NCBI GenBank assembly: GCA_036924855.1
Contig: JBAGRP010000001.1
Location: 7,242,001 to 7,306,000, forward strand
Origin: Nitrobacteraceae bacterium AZCC 2146
GTDB taxonomy: Bacteria; Pseudomonadota; Alphaproteobacteria; Rhizobiales; Xanthobacteraceae
Reading direction: 5' to 3'
Length of the DNA stretch: 64,000 bases
Shown: positions 41,308 through 49,046 of the stretch, piece after piece
Numbering within the stretch: the stretch's first letter is position 1
Layout of the letters: each line of letters begins with the position of its first letter
Notes under the pieces: model-generated
Seen by the model: only the letters and a program-made list of their open reading frames with translations
What the model was told of the DNA's origin: nothing
Database searches by the model: none
Translations under genes and position numbers: made by a program

Positions 41308-42234
41308 ATGGACAAGCTTAAATTCGCCGCCGTCTCGCGTAACTACTTCAACATGCCCATATGGGCCGCAAAACATGCCGGACATTTCTACGATGAAGGG
41401 CTTGATGTCGATATTGAGCTCTACGAGCCAATTGACGAGGTCACAGACCGGCTGCGCGACGGCAGGGCGCAGTTCGCGTTCGGGGTCACTGAACACGTCA
41501 TTCTCGACAACGAAGCGGGTGGCCATATTCGAATAGTCGGCGGCAACGTTAACAAGCTGCCCTTTTCGTTTATTTCGGGCAAGAACATTCGCAGCATTGC
41601 CGACCTGCGCGGAAAGACCGTCGGCGTCTCGTCGATCGAGGCAGGCTCATCGTCATTGGTGATGAAGCTCCTCGCAGCACATGGGCTTGAGTATCCGCAT
41701 GACTACGACATCCGGGCTGTCGGGCCGATCCTCGCGCGCTGGGAGCTATTGCAGGCCGGCGAGATTGATGCGGGGCTGCAAGGAGTGCCACTGAACTTCA
41801 TCGCGCTCGATCAGGGCTATCCTACGCTCTCCGAGCCGCGCGACGAATTCCCCCATTTTCAGTTCACATCGCTGAACGTCGACGGTCGCTGGGCCGCGGC
41901 CAATCCGGATGTCGTCATGAGGTTCATGCGCGCTTTCGTGCGCGCACATCACTGGTTTTTCGACAACCGGGCCGAGGCGACGCGCATTGCGGTCGAAGAA
42001 ACGGGCATTCCGGAATCCTATGCGCTGCGCGCCTGGGACGAGTACACGCGCGAGGAGATCTTTCCGAAAGACGGAAACCTCGCGACCGCTGCCGTACAGG
42101 CCCTGATCGAGATCTCTTCGCTGATACGCGCGATCCCGAACCGCCGAAAAACAGCGGCGGAAGACTATATCGACCGGTCCTATCTCTTGGCCGCTCAGCG
42201 CGACCTGAAGCAGACCGCAGGCATGATAGCATGA
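41308..42234 (+). CDS. Cytosolic NMT1/THI5-like (binding-protein-fold) protein
   Basis: 308 residues. The fold is that of substrate-binding proteins of the nitrate/sulfonate/taurine type (NYFNMPIWAAKHAGHFYDEG, RGKTVGVSS, AGEIDAGLQG). No signal peptide, lipobox or membrane segment is present, and no ABC permease or ATPase is nearby. The same fold, without export, is used by enzymes such as 4,5-dihydroxyphthalate decarboxylase. Together with an ACS permease and an isomerase-type enzyme in one operon, a catabolic enzyme is plausible. Its stop overlaps the next start as ATGA. Confidence 0.75.
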   Translation: MDKLKFAAVSRNYFNMPIWAAKHAGHFYDEGLDVDIELYEPIDEVTDRLRDGRAQFAFGVTEHVILDNEAGGHIRIVGGNVNKLPFSFISGKNIRSIADLRGKTVGVSSIEAGSSSLVMKLLAAHGLEYPHDYDIRAVGPILARWELLQAGEIDAGLQGVPLNFIALDQGYPTLSEPRDEFPHFQFTSLNVDGRWAAANPDVVMRFMRAFVRAHHWFFDNRAEATRIAVEETGIPESYALRAWDEYTREEIFPKDGNLATAAVQALIEISSLIRAIPNRRKTAAEDYIDRSYLLAAQRDLKQTAGMIA

Positions 42235-43001
42235 TGCTCGGGACTGTTTCGTCGGATCACGTTCGTATCGACTACGGCGATCAGTTTCGTGCGGGCATCA
42301 TCGTGCCTTCCGGGAATGCGGTCGCTGAAGCGGAAATCCGCGCGATGTTGCCGCCTGGGGTTGCGCCGCTGTTTACCCGGCTGGCACTGCGCGGAAGTTC
42401 GGAGCCCGAACTGATCGGAATGCTGTCCGGCCTGGAAGATGCGGCGAAGCTTCTCGCCGATGCCGGGGTCGGCAAGATCGTTTTTCACTGCACGGCAGTA
42501 TCAACGTTCGCGCCGCATCTCGCAGGCGATATCCGCGCGCGCATCGAGCAGGCCACCGGTATTGCCGCGTTCGCGACGTCGGACGCGATCCTTGCGGCAG
42601 TCAAAGCACTCGACATGAGCCCACTGACGCTTCTCACGCCGTATATCCAGCCGGTCCATGCGCGCGAAATCGCCTTCCTCGCCGCGCATGGGATCGACGT
42701 GGTCGATGGCGGATGCCTCGGCATCAACACCAATGCTGAAATGGCGACACTTGCGCCTTCGGCGCTGTTCGAGTTGGTGGCCCGGCACCGTCCTGCTCAA
42801 TCTGGTGGATGCTTCCTGAGCTGCACCGCCATCCGTTCGGCCGGGATCATAGCGAGGCTTGAACAGCATCTGAGCCGTCCCGTCATCACCAGTAACCAAG
42901 CCATGGTGTGGCATCTCTTGCAACTGGCCGGAATATCGCAACGCGTCGGCGGATTTGGAAGCTTGTTCGAAGAGACCAAGCAAAACGTCAAGGCGCCTTG
43001 A
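42231..43001 (+). CDS. Maleate isomerase / arylmalonate decarboxylase-type enzyme
   Basis: 256 residues of the Asp/Glu racemase superfamily. Two Cys active-site motifs are present: VFHCTAVSTF near residue 87 and CFLSCTAIRS near 198. The family includes maleate cis-trans isomerase, arylmalonate decarboxylase and hydantoin racemase, all using one or both of these Cys. It overlaps the preceding gene by four bases, so the two proteins are probably made in step. Substrate unknown; a C4 or aryl dicarboxylate is suggested by the family and the transporter. Confidence 0.8.
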   Translation: MMLGTVSSDHVRIDYGDQFRAGIIVPSGNAVAEAEIRAMLPPGVAPLFTRLALRGSSEPELIGMLSGLEDAAKLLADAGVGKIVFHCTAVSTFAPHLAGDIRARIEQATGIAAFATSDAILAAVKALDMSPLTLLTPYIQPVHAREIAFLAAHGIDVVDGGCLGINTNAEMATLAPSALFELVARHRPAQSGGCFLSCTAIRSAGIIARLEQHLSRPVITSNQAMVWHLLQLAGISQRVGGFGSLFEETKQNVKAP

Positions 43002-43110
43002 ATGCCATTGCGACAAACCTCGTTCGAACCCGCTTTTGCTCGACTACCCCACCTCTGAATCCACCCTGTTGTTGTGCGACCACCGGGCCCCTACGTCCCC
43101 CGCCAGGTAC

Positions 43111-44294
43111 CAGGGGAATCGCACGTCCGATGGGCCAAGCTATTGCGCTGGAAGGAAAATTTGATTCTGAGAGTGTCTCCTGATTCGAGAGGAGCCTGTT
43201 TTGGACCGCTTTGCAGAATGCTTTTTGCCGTTGGCCGATCCTCGGAAGAATCAAGCTCAGCACGATCTGACCGAGATGCTGTTCATCGCGCTGCTGGCCA
43301 CGCTGTGCGGTGCCACGACGTGTTGCGACATCGCGCTGTTTGGGCGGTCGAAAGAAGCGCTGTTGCGCACAATTCTGGTGCTGGAGCACGGGATACCGAG
43401 TCACGACACCTTCAGCCGTGTCTTTCGCATCCTCGATCCGGACAGCTTCGAGAAGGTCTTTCGGCGCTTTACCAAGGCGTTCGCGACGGCGACCAAAATC
43501 AAGGGAGTGGTAGCTCTCGATGGCAAGGCGCTGAGGAGAGCCTACGAATGTGGCCAAAGTCACATGCCGCCAGTGATGGTGACGGCGTGGAGCTCCATGA
43601 CCCGCATGGCGCTCGCCAATGTGCTGGCGCCTGGAAACAACGAAGCGGCCGGCGCTTTGCATCTCGTCGAGCTTCTTCAGCTGAAGGGCTGCGTCGTCAC
43701 GGCGGATGCGCTGCACTGTCATCGCGGGATGGCCAAAGCCATCGTGGGGCGCGGCGGAGACTACGTCTTGGCGGTAAAGAACAACCAGCCGGGCTTGCTG
43801 CGCGATGCCAAGGCCGCGATCTCTGCGGCAGAGCGCAAGAAGGCCAAACAAGCCACCACCAAGGACGCCGATCACGGGCGCAAAGAAACCCGAACCGCGA
43901 TCGTTACTTCCGTCAAGGACATGGCCGAAAAGCACAACTTTCCAGGTCTCAAGGCCGTCGCTCGGATCACCAGCAAACGTGGAAGCGACAAGACCGTCCA
44001 GCGCTACTTCCTTCTGACCCAGCGCTACACGCCCGCAGAACTGCTGCGCATCGTTCGCGAACATTGGGACATCGAAAACGTCTTGCACTGGACGCTCGAC
44101 GTCGTTCTCGACGAGGATCAGACGCGAAGCCGAAAAGACCATGCTCCCGCCAACCTCGCCGTTCTGCGGCGACTTGCCCTCAATATTGCTCGTGCTCATC
44201 CCGATACAAAGACCTCCTTGCGAGGCAAGCTCAAACGCGCTGCCTGGGACGACATTTTCCTCGTCGATATGCTCTTGAACATGCGATAGCCCTG
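43111..44294 (+). mobile_element. Intact ISAs1-family insertion sequence
   Basis: The element starts CAGGGGAATCGCA and ends (complemented) CAGGGCTATCGCA, matching at 11 of 13 positions; CAGGG is the typical ISAs1 tip. It is flanked by a perfect 10-bp target duplication CGCCAGGTAC at 43101-43110 and 44295-44304. The length is 1184 bp with one intact gene. Confidence 0.92.
43201..44289 (+). CDS. ISAs1-family transposase
   Basis: 362 residues with a TTG start after GAGAGGAG. The DDE_Tnp_1-associated N-terminal domain (PRKNQAQHDLTEMLFIALLA, HGIPSHDTFSRVFRILDP) is followed by the catalytic domain: VVALDGKALR, VVTADALHCH and EHWDIENVLHWTLDV. No frameshift is seen. The gene ends five bases before the element's right tip, as is normal for this family. 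Confidence 0.95.
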   Translation: MDRFAECFLPLADPRKNQAQHDLTEMLFIALLATLCGATTCCDIALFGRSKEALLRTILVLEHGIPSHDTFSRVFRILDPDSFEKVFRRFTKAFATATKIKGVVALDGKALRRAYECGQSHMPPVMVTAWSSMTRMALANVLAPGNNEAAGALHLVELLQLKGCVVTADALHCHRGMAKAIVGRGGDYVLAVKNNQPGLLRDAKAAISAAERKKAKQATTKDADHGRKETRTAIVTSVKDMAEKHNFPGLKAVARITSKRGSDKTVQRYFLLTQRYTPAELLRIVREHWDIENVLHWTLDVVLDEDQTRSRKDHAPANLAVLRRLALNIARAHPDTKTSLRGKLKRAAWDDIFLVDMLLNMR

Positions 44295-44502
44295 CGCCAG
44301 GTACGGGTCCCTCATCGATACTCTCGTGGAGTCGTTTGGGGGCGAACAAAGATGAGAGCGTATTCGAGTACGCGCAAAGCCTTCCCCACGTGGCTCCCAA
44401 ATAAAAGCTCTCGGGACAAGCGCGGGTGATCTGGAGGTACCAGGCGCGGTTTTTGAAGTGGCCTTTCATTCCCGGGGATGGAGCCCGAGGCAGAGATATT
44501 GT

Positions 44503-44697
44503 GCGTCCGAGAAGGCCGAGATCATCCAGCTGGTCGAGCAATCGCATCTGCCGGCCACACGCACCTTGGCCACGCTCGGCACCCCGCGCGCCACGTTTTA
44601 TCGATGGTACTATCGATATCGTGACGGCGGGCCTGAGCGCTGGCTGACACACCGCTCCCCACCAGACCGCGTGTCGAATCGGATTCCCGACGATGCC
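44503..44697 (+). pseudogene. IS3-type transposase, N-terminal HTH remnant
   Basis: About 60 codons of the helix-turn-helix part remain: ASEKAEIIQLVEQSHLPATR, GTPRATFYRWYYRY, then DRVSNRIPDD. The integrase core is missing. It may belong to an IS3 or IS481 group element. No ends are identified. Confidence 0.65.
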
Positions 44698-45210
44698 TCC
44701 ATCTTCCCAGCTAACGTATTGATTTCATTGTCGCTTTATGCTACGCACATTCCAGCGCATAATGAAAACCAGCTCGGATGCGCTGCGACGAATTGTCATG
44801 CAGGCAGCATCGGAGGGTGTCCTGACCATTCTCGAATGGCTTCCCCGAAAGTGAAGCGCGTCCCCTCCCCGAATTTGACTCAGGCATCGTCATTTTCTGC
44901 GGGATGGGCTTGCTGCCGTCGCTAGTGGCGATGCTATTCGGATGGTTCGGCATGCCCGGCGCCGCCGGCTTCTGAGCGGCTTCGGGTTCTGTAAAAACCC
45001 GCCCCGGGGACGAGGCCGGCGGGTTGTCACATAGGCCACCAGCCGTGGCTGTGAGCTCTGATGGCGCGACCAAAAGATGTTGGATGAAGGTCCTCAATGG
45101 TTGCTTTCCCGCCGGCGTTAACGGCGGGCATTCTTTAGCTGGAACCAATCGACCCCTATCCCGCTTGAATCCCGTTCTATTGTGTGTGGCAGCGATGGAT
45201 TTGGAGGCGA
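44698..45210. other. Region between IS3 remnant and small membrane gene
   Basis: 513 bases. A plus-strand frame near 44880-44975 encodes a hydrophobic stretch (IVIFCGMGLLPSLVAMLFGW) ending GMPGAAGF-stop; it has no start in frame after an upstream stop except a late Met, and may be the tail of a lost membrane protein. A minus-strand terminator-like hairpin follows. Nothing else is supported. Confidence 0.4.
44992..45025 (-). terminator. Terminator-like hairpin
   Basis: GGCGGGTT (45018-45025, plus strand) is the exact inverse of AACCCGCC (44996-45003). On the minus strand the hairpin is followed by a short T run (five Ts). No clear gene ends into it on that strand, so its purpose is uncertain. 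Confidence 0.4.
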
Positions 45211-45335
45211 GAATGTTCCTGATGGGACTTGGCGCGCTGCTCGTTCTCGGCGGAGTCTTGTACATGGCACGCACCGCTATTTGGCGGGGATCGCTTAGCG
45301 GCCCAGATTCCTCCCGGCCGGTTCGCGACACTCTA
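45211..45335 (+). pseudogene. Small membrane protein gene, cut by island end and IS
   Basis: The gene starts MFLMGLGALLVLGGVLYMAR after TTGGAGGCGAG, a good ribosome site, and reads to SRPVRDTL. Then IS427 sequence begins at 45336. Without that IS the next codon would be TAG, inside the island's right terminal repeat. So the gene was already short before the IS arrived. Fuller relatives in rhizobia, as I recall them, have a second membrane helix. Confidence 0.5.
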
Positions 45336-46182
45336 GGTGGTGTGGACTCTAAGGATTCCCTTTTAGGAGCAAATCAGATTCAAGGCTGCTTTTGGGGAGG
45401 CAGTCTTGGGTGTGAAGGACCGGCTGGTTTTGAGCGACGCGTCGTGGGATCGGATGGCACCGCTCATCATAGGTCGACCTGACCAGAAGGGCTCCACGGG
45501 GCGCGACAATCGGATGTTCGTAGAAGGTGTGCTGTGGATCGTCCGTACGGGCTCTCCCTGGCGTGATCTTCCGGAGGCATTTGGAGATTGGAACAGCGTG
45601 TTCCGGCGCTTCAGTCGATGGAGCATTAAAGGTGTTTGGTGGCGGATCTTCGAGGCGATGTCCGACGATCCGGACTTCGAATATCTGATCGTCGATTCCA
45701 CCATCGTCCGGGCGCATCAGCACGCCGCCGGGGCGAAAAAAGGGGGTCTGAAGATCAGGCGATCGGCCGCTCGCGCGGGGGCCTGAGCACCAAGATACAT
45801 ATGGCCGTTCGCGGCCTGGGATGTCCTGTGCGCTTCACGCTTACCGCAGGTCAGAAGGGCGATGCACCGCAAGCTGCTGCTTTGCTCGAAGGATTACCTG
45901 CCGAGGTCGTCATGGCTGACACAGCCTATGACGCCGATCACTTGCGCCAAGCCATCGCTGCCAAGGGGCGCTCGCCGTCATCCCCAACAACCCGTCACGG
46001 GCCCTTAAATATCCGCTCGACAAACATCTCTATGCCCAGCGCCATCTCGTGGAATGTTGCTTCTCAAAACTCAAGCAGTTCCGACGCGTCGCAACACGCT
46101 TCGAAAAAACCGCCCGGAATTACCGTGCTGTCGTCACTCTCGCTGCCATCGTCTTATGGATGCGATAAGTGTCCACACCACC
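45336..46182 (+). mobile_element. IS5-family IS427-group insertion sequence
   Basis: The tips GGTGGTGTGGAC (45336-45347) and GTCCACACCACC (46171-46182) are perfect inverted repeats, flanked on both sides by TA. The 847-bp length and the two-frame transposase are typical of the IS427 group. It is inserted 13 bases inside the right end of the 23.5-kb island. Confidence 0.9.
45406..46168 (+). pseudogene. IS427-type transposase with programmed and disabling frameshifts
   Basis: Frame one (TTG start) carries the N-terminal domain (GSPWRDLPEAFGDWNSVFRR, YLIVDSTIVRAHQHAAGAKK). At 45736-45742 a slippery A-AAA-AAG allows the -1 shift normal for this group, leading into DQAIGRSRGGLSTKIH and VVMADTAYDADHLRQ. 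A second break near 45966 is different: one base appears missing in CCAAGGGGCGCTCG, and the true end (LDKHLYAQRHLVECCFSKLK to the final LWMR stop) lies in a third frame. This second lesion is not a known recoding site, so the enzyme is probably dead. Confidence 0.85.
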
Positions 46183-46204
46183 TAGACTAGGGGCTGGGAG
46201 CGAT

Positions 46205-46216
46205 CCGGGGCTTTTT
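46205..46216 (+). terminator. Right half of the disrupted ahcY terminator
   Basis: CCGGGGCTTTTT, the 3' arm and T-tract, stands alone beyond the right target duplication. Its partner AAAAGCCCCGG is at 22648-22658. It has no function by itself here. Confidence 0.9.
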
Positions 46217-46226
46217 GTTTGGTTGG

Positions 46227-46328
46227 TAGCCTGGATGAAGCGAAGCGCAATCCGGGAATTTACACAACGCTGTGGCGCCGGTCCCGGATTTCGCCATCGC
46301 GCAGCGCGATGACTTCATCCGGGTTACA
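46227..46328. repeat. REP-like inverted repeat upstream of FAH gene end
   Basis: AGCCTGGATGAAG (from 46228) and CTTCATCCGGGTT (ending 46325) are inverted copies at 10 of 13 positions. The pattern CCGGATGAAGCGAAGCGCAATCCGGG is a common intergenic repeat of Bradyrhizobium-like genomes. Confidence 0.75.
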
Positions 46329-46346
46329 GCTGCCCGGTGCGCGCTT

Positions 46347-47045
46347 TTACGCCGCCTTGCCGATGCTGCACTTCAGCGTGCCGATGCCATCGACGCCGCA
46401 TTCGATCTTGTCGCCGGGAGCGAGCGCGGCGACGCCGGCGGGGGTGCCGGTCATGATGATGTCGCCGGCGCCGAGTGCGACCTGCAGCGACAGTTTGGCG
46501 ATGATCTCGGGCACGTTCCAGATCATCTCGGAAAGGTCGCCCTTCTGCCGCTCGGTGCCGTTGACCGAGAGCCAGATCTTGCCCTTGGCGGGATGGCCGA
46601 TCTTGGAAGCCGGCGCCAGCGCGCCGCAGGGTGCGGACATGTCGAACGACTTGCCGATCTCCCAGGGCTGCTCCTTCTTGCGCGACGCCATCTGCAGGTC
46701 GCGGCGGGTCAGGTCGATGCTGACTCCGTAGCCCCAGACGTGGTCGAGTGCCTTGTCGGAGGAGATGTTGAGGCCGCCGCTCTTCAGCGCGACGATCAGC
46801 TCGACCTCGTGCTGGAAATCCTTGGTCAGGGTCGGGTAGGGGATGGTCGCGCCTTCGGCGGCGACCATGTCGGCGTGCTTGGCGAAGAAGAACGGCGGCT
46901 GCCGCTCGTCATTGCCGAGTTCGCGGATGTGCTCGAGATAGTTGCGGCCCACGCACCAGATGCGACGTACCGGAAAACTCTTGTCGTCGCCGTGAACGGC
47001 GATGGCGGCCTGCGGCGAAGGGGCGATAACGAACGATGCGGTCAT
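46347..47045 (-). CDS. Fumarylacetoacetate hydrolase-family protein
   Basis: 232 residues, the size of fumarylpyruvate hydrolase or acylpyruvase, not of full fumarylacetoacetase. The core motifs are visible: WCVGRNYLEHI, FFFAKHADMV, the metal ligands in FQHEVELIVAL, and IIMTGTPAGVAAL near the C-terminus. It cleaves C-C bonds in beta-diketo acids with Mg2+. Its in vivo substrate could be fumarylpyruvate from gentisate or simply oxaloacetate. It lies beside an ABC exporter without obvious pathway link. Confidence 0.88.
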   Translation of the reverse strand: MTASFVIAPSPQAAIAVHGDDKSFPVRRIWCVGRNYLEHIRELGNDERQPPFFFAKHADMVAAEGATIPYPTLTKDFQHEVELIVALKSGGLNISSDKALDHVWGYGVSIDLTRRDLQMASRKKEQPWEIGKSFDMSAPCGALAPASKIGHPAKGKIWLSVNGTERQKGDLSEMIWNVPEIIAKLSLQVALGAGDIIMTGTPAGVAALAPGDKIECGVDGIGTLKCSIGKAA

Positions 47046-47118
47046 GGACGGCTCTCGGGCTGGTTGCGATGAAAGTCAAAAGCCGTGTGAAACGGCAGGC
47101 GGAGGAAGCGAAAAAGTC

Positions 47119-48993
47119 TTACGCCGACGCATCGAGCGGGGCCAGCGGCGAGGCATCACGATGTTGCAAGCGGAAGAACGAGGCGTAGCGGCCGCCTCGC
47201 CGTAACAGGTCGTTATGGCGGCCGCGCTCGACGATCTCGCCGCCTTCGACCACCAGGATGGCGTCGGCGTGCATGATGGTGTGCAAGCGGTGGGCAATGA
47301 CGATGGTGGTGCGGTTCTGGCAGAGATGCTCGATGGCTTCCTGCACCGACTTCTCCGACTCCGAATCCAGCGCCGCGGTGGCCTCATCCAACAGGATCAC
47401 CGGCGCGTTCTTCACCAGCGCCCGGGCAATGGCGACGCGCTGGCGCTGGCCACCGGAGAGCTGGGCGCCGTGCTCGCCGACCGGCGTGTCGTAGCCGAGC
47501 GGAAAGCCCATGATGAAATCGTGGGCGCAGGCAGCCTTCGCCGCGGCGACGATCTCGCCTTCGGTGGCGCCGGCTTTTCCGAACGCAATGTTCTCCCGGA
47601 TCGTGCCGCGAAACAAATAGACATCCTGGCCGACATAGGCGGTCTGCTCCCGCAGTGAGCGGCGCGAGACGTTGCCGATCGACTGGCCGTCGATGGTGAT
47701 ATCGCCTTCGCTGACCTCGTACAGCCGCAGCAGCAGCGCCAGCACAGTGGACTTGCCGCCGCCGGACGGGCCGACCAAGGCAGTGACCTTGCCCGGCTCG
47801 GCGACGAAATTCATGCGGTTCAGCACCAGCTCGTTCGGGCGGTAGCGGAACGACACGTCGTGCAGTTCGACGCGGGCGTCGCTCAGATCAAGCGCCGGCT
47901 TGGCGTCGTCGTTCGGCTCGCTGGCCGGGCTATCGACGATCTCCAGCAGCATCCGCGCGCCGATGAGCTGGCTGTTCAGATCGATGTTGAGGCGCGCCAG
48001 CCGTTTCGCCGGCTCATAGGCCAGCAGAAATGCGGTGACGAACGAAAAGAATTGCCCGGGCGTCGCGCCCATCGCCACCACACGGTAGCCGCCATACATC
48101 AGCGAACCCGCAATGGCGAAGCCGCCCAGCGTTTCCATCAGCGGACTGGAGCGGTTGGAGACCCGCGACATCTTGTTCGCGTTCTTCTCCACTGCGGTGA
48201 TGCTCGCCTCCATGCGTTCCTGCATGGTCTGTTCCAGCGTGAAGGCTTTGACGGTGCGGATACCCTGCAGCGATTCCTGCATGGTCTCCATGATGTCGGC
48301 GGTGCCGGTGAACTGGGTGCGGGCCAGGCCCTTGATGCGGCGCACCAGCTTGCGCAGCACCAGCATCGCCGGCGGCGCCACCAGGAAGCCGAACAGCGCC
48401 ATATACGGATCCTGCATCACCATCACGCCGATCAGCGCGATCAGCGAGAGGAGATCGCGGCCGACGGCGTTGATCAGCAGGCTCAGCACCTGCGTCACCG
48501 AATTGGCGCCGGCGGTGAGCCGCGCCAGGAATTCCGACGAATGCCGCTCGGAGAAAAAGCCGATGCTCTCGCTCATCAGCTTGGCGAACAGCCGGCGTTG
48601 ATTATTGGCGAGGATGGCGTTGCTGATCTGCGACAGGATCACGGTATGGCCGTAGGTCGCCGCACCCTTGACCAGGAAGATCAGGACGACGACGCCGGAG
48701 AACAGCGCAATGCGCTCGATGCTCTTGTCGACATAGGCCTGGTTGATGACCTCGCCGAGCATGTAGGCGGCGCCCGCGGTCGTGGTGGCCGAGACCGCCA
48801 TGAGCGCAAAGGCCAGCAGGTAGCGTCGCCAGTAGGCGGTCGCCTGTTCCGCCACCAAGCGGCGGATCAGCGCCCAGGCGCCATAGGGGTCGTCAGTGAT
48901 TTTGCGAGGAATATCGGCCATCCGCGTTCCAGCGATGGCGCCGGGCAGGGATTTGCCGGGGCGCGAGATCGGCTTGCGAAACAGCCGTCTCAT
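47119..48993 (-). CDS. MsbA-like ABC exporter (membrane and ATPase domains fused)
   Basis: 624 residues. Six membrane helices in the first half (about 50-340) are followed by an ATPase domain with Walker A GPSGGGKST, signature LSGGQRQRVAIARAL and Walker B VILLDEATAALDSESE. This is the half-transporter layout of lipid A flippase MsbA and relatives; the protein works as a dimer in the inner membrane. A second possible start (MADIPRKI) lies at 48921. With LPS genes downstream, export of lipid A-core or another glycolipid is the likely role. Confidence 0.88.
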   Translation of the reverse strand: MRRLFRKPISRPGKSLPGAIAGTRMADIPRKITDDPYGAWALIRRLVAEQATAYWRRYLLAFALMAVSATTTAGAAYMLGEVINQAYVDKSIERIALFSGVVVLIFLVKGAATYGHTVILSQISNAILANNQRRLFAKLMSESIGFFSERHSSEFLARLTAGANSVTQVLSLLINAVGRDLLSLIALIGVMVMQDPYMALFGFLVAPPAMLVLRKLVRRIKGLARTQFTGTADIMETMQESLQGIRTVKAFTLEQTMQERMEASITAVEKNANKMSRVSNRSSPLMETLGGFAIAGSLMYGGYRVVAMGATPGQFFSFVTAFLLAYEPAKRLARLNIDLNSQLIGARMLLEIVDSPASEPNDDAKPALDLSDARVELHDVSFRYRPNELVLNRMNFVAEPGKVTALVGPSGGGKSTVLALLLRLYEVSEGDITIDGQSIGNVSRRSLREQTAYVGQDVYLFRGTIRENIAFGKAGATEGEIVAAAKAACAHDFIMGFPLGYDTPVGEHGAQLSGGQRQRVAIARALVKNAPVILLDEATAALDSESEKSVQEAIEHLCQNRTTIVIAHRLHTIMHADAILVVEGGEIVERGRHNDLLRRGGRYASFFRLQHRDASPLAPLDASA

Positions 48994-49046
48994 TGCCCGC
49001 TAAATCGGGGTAATTCAAGCCAAAATCGGCCCAGGGCAGGCTGGCG

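Larger units (their letters stand above)
22668..46197. mobile_element. 23.5-kb transposon-like accessory island with TIRs and 10-bp target duplication
   Basis: The left end reads CCAGCCCCTAGCTTAAGTGT; the right end, complemented and ignoring a later IS, reads CCAGCCCCTAGTCTAGAGTG. The first 11 bases match perfectly, with partial matches beyond (AGTGT). A perfect 10-bp direct repeat GAGCGATCCG flanks both sides and the target was a terminator. This is the pattern left by cut-and-paste transposition, not by tRNA-type integration. No single transposase obviously belonging to these ends is visible; all recognised transposases inside have their own ends or are fragments. The content is hipBA, oxidative-stress genes, redox and catabolic genes and many pseudogenes. 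Confidence 0.75.

Noticed and set aside
22600..46400. tRNA or integrase att site at the island borders
   Set aside because: No tRNA-like sequence is visible at either border and no integrase lies inside; the direct repeat is only 10 bp with inverted tips, which fits transposition better.
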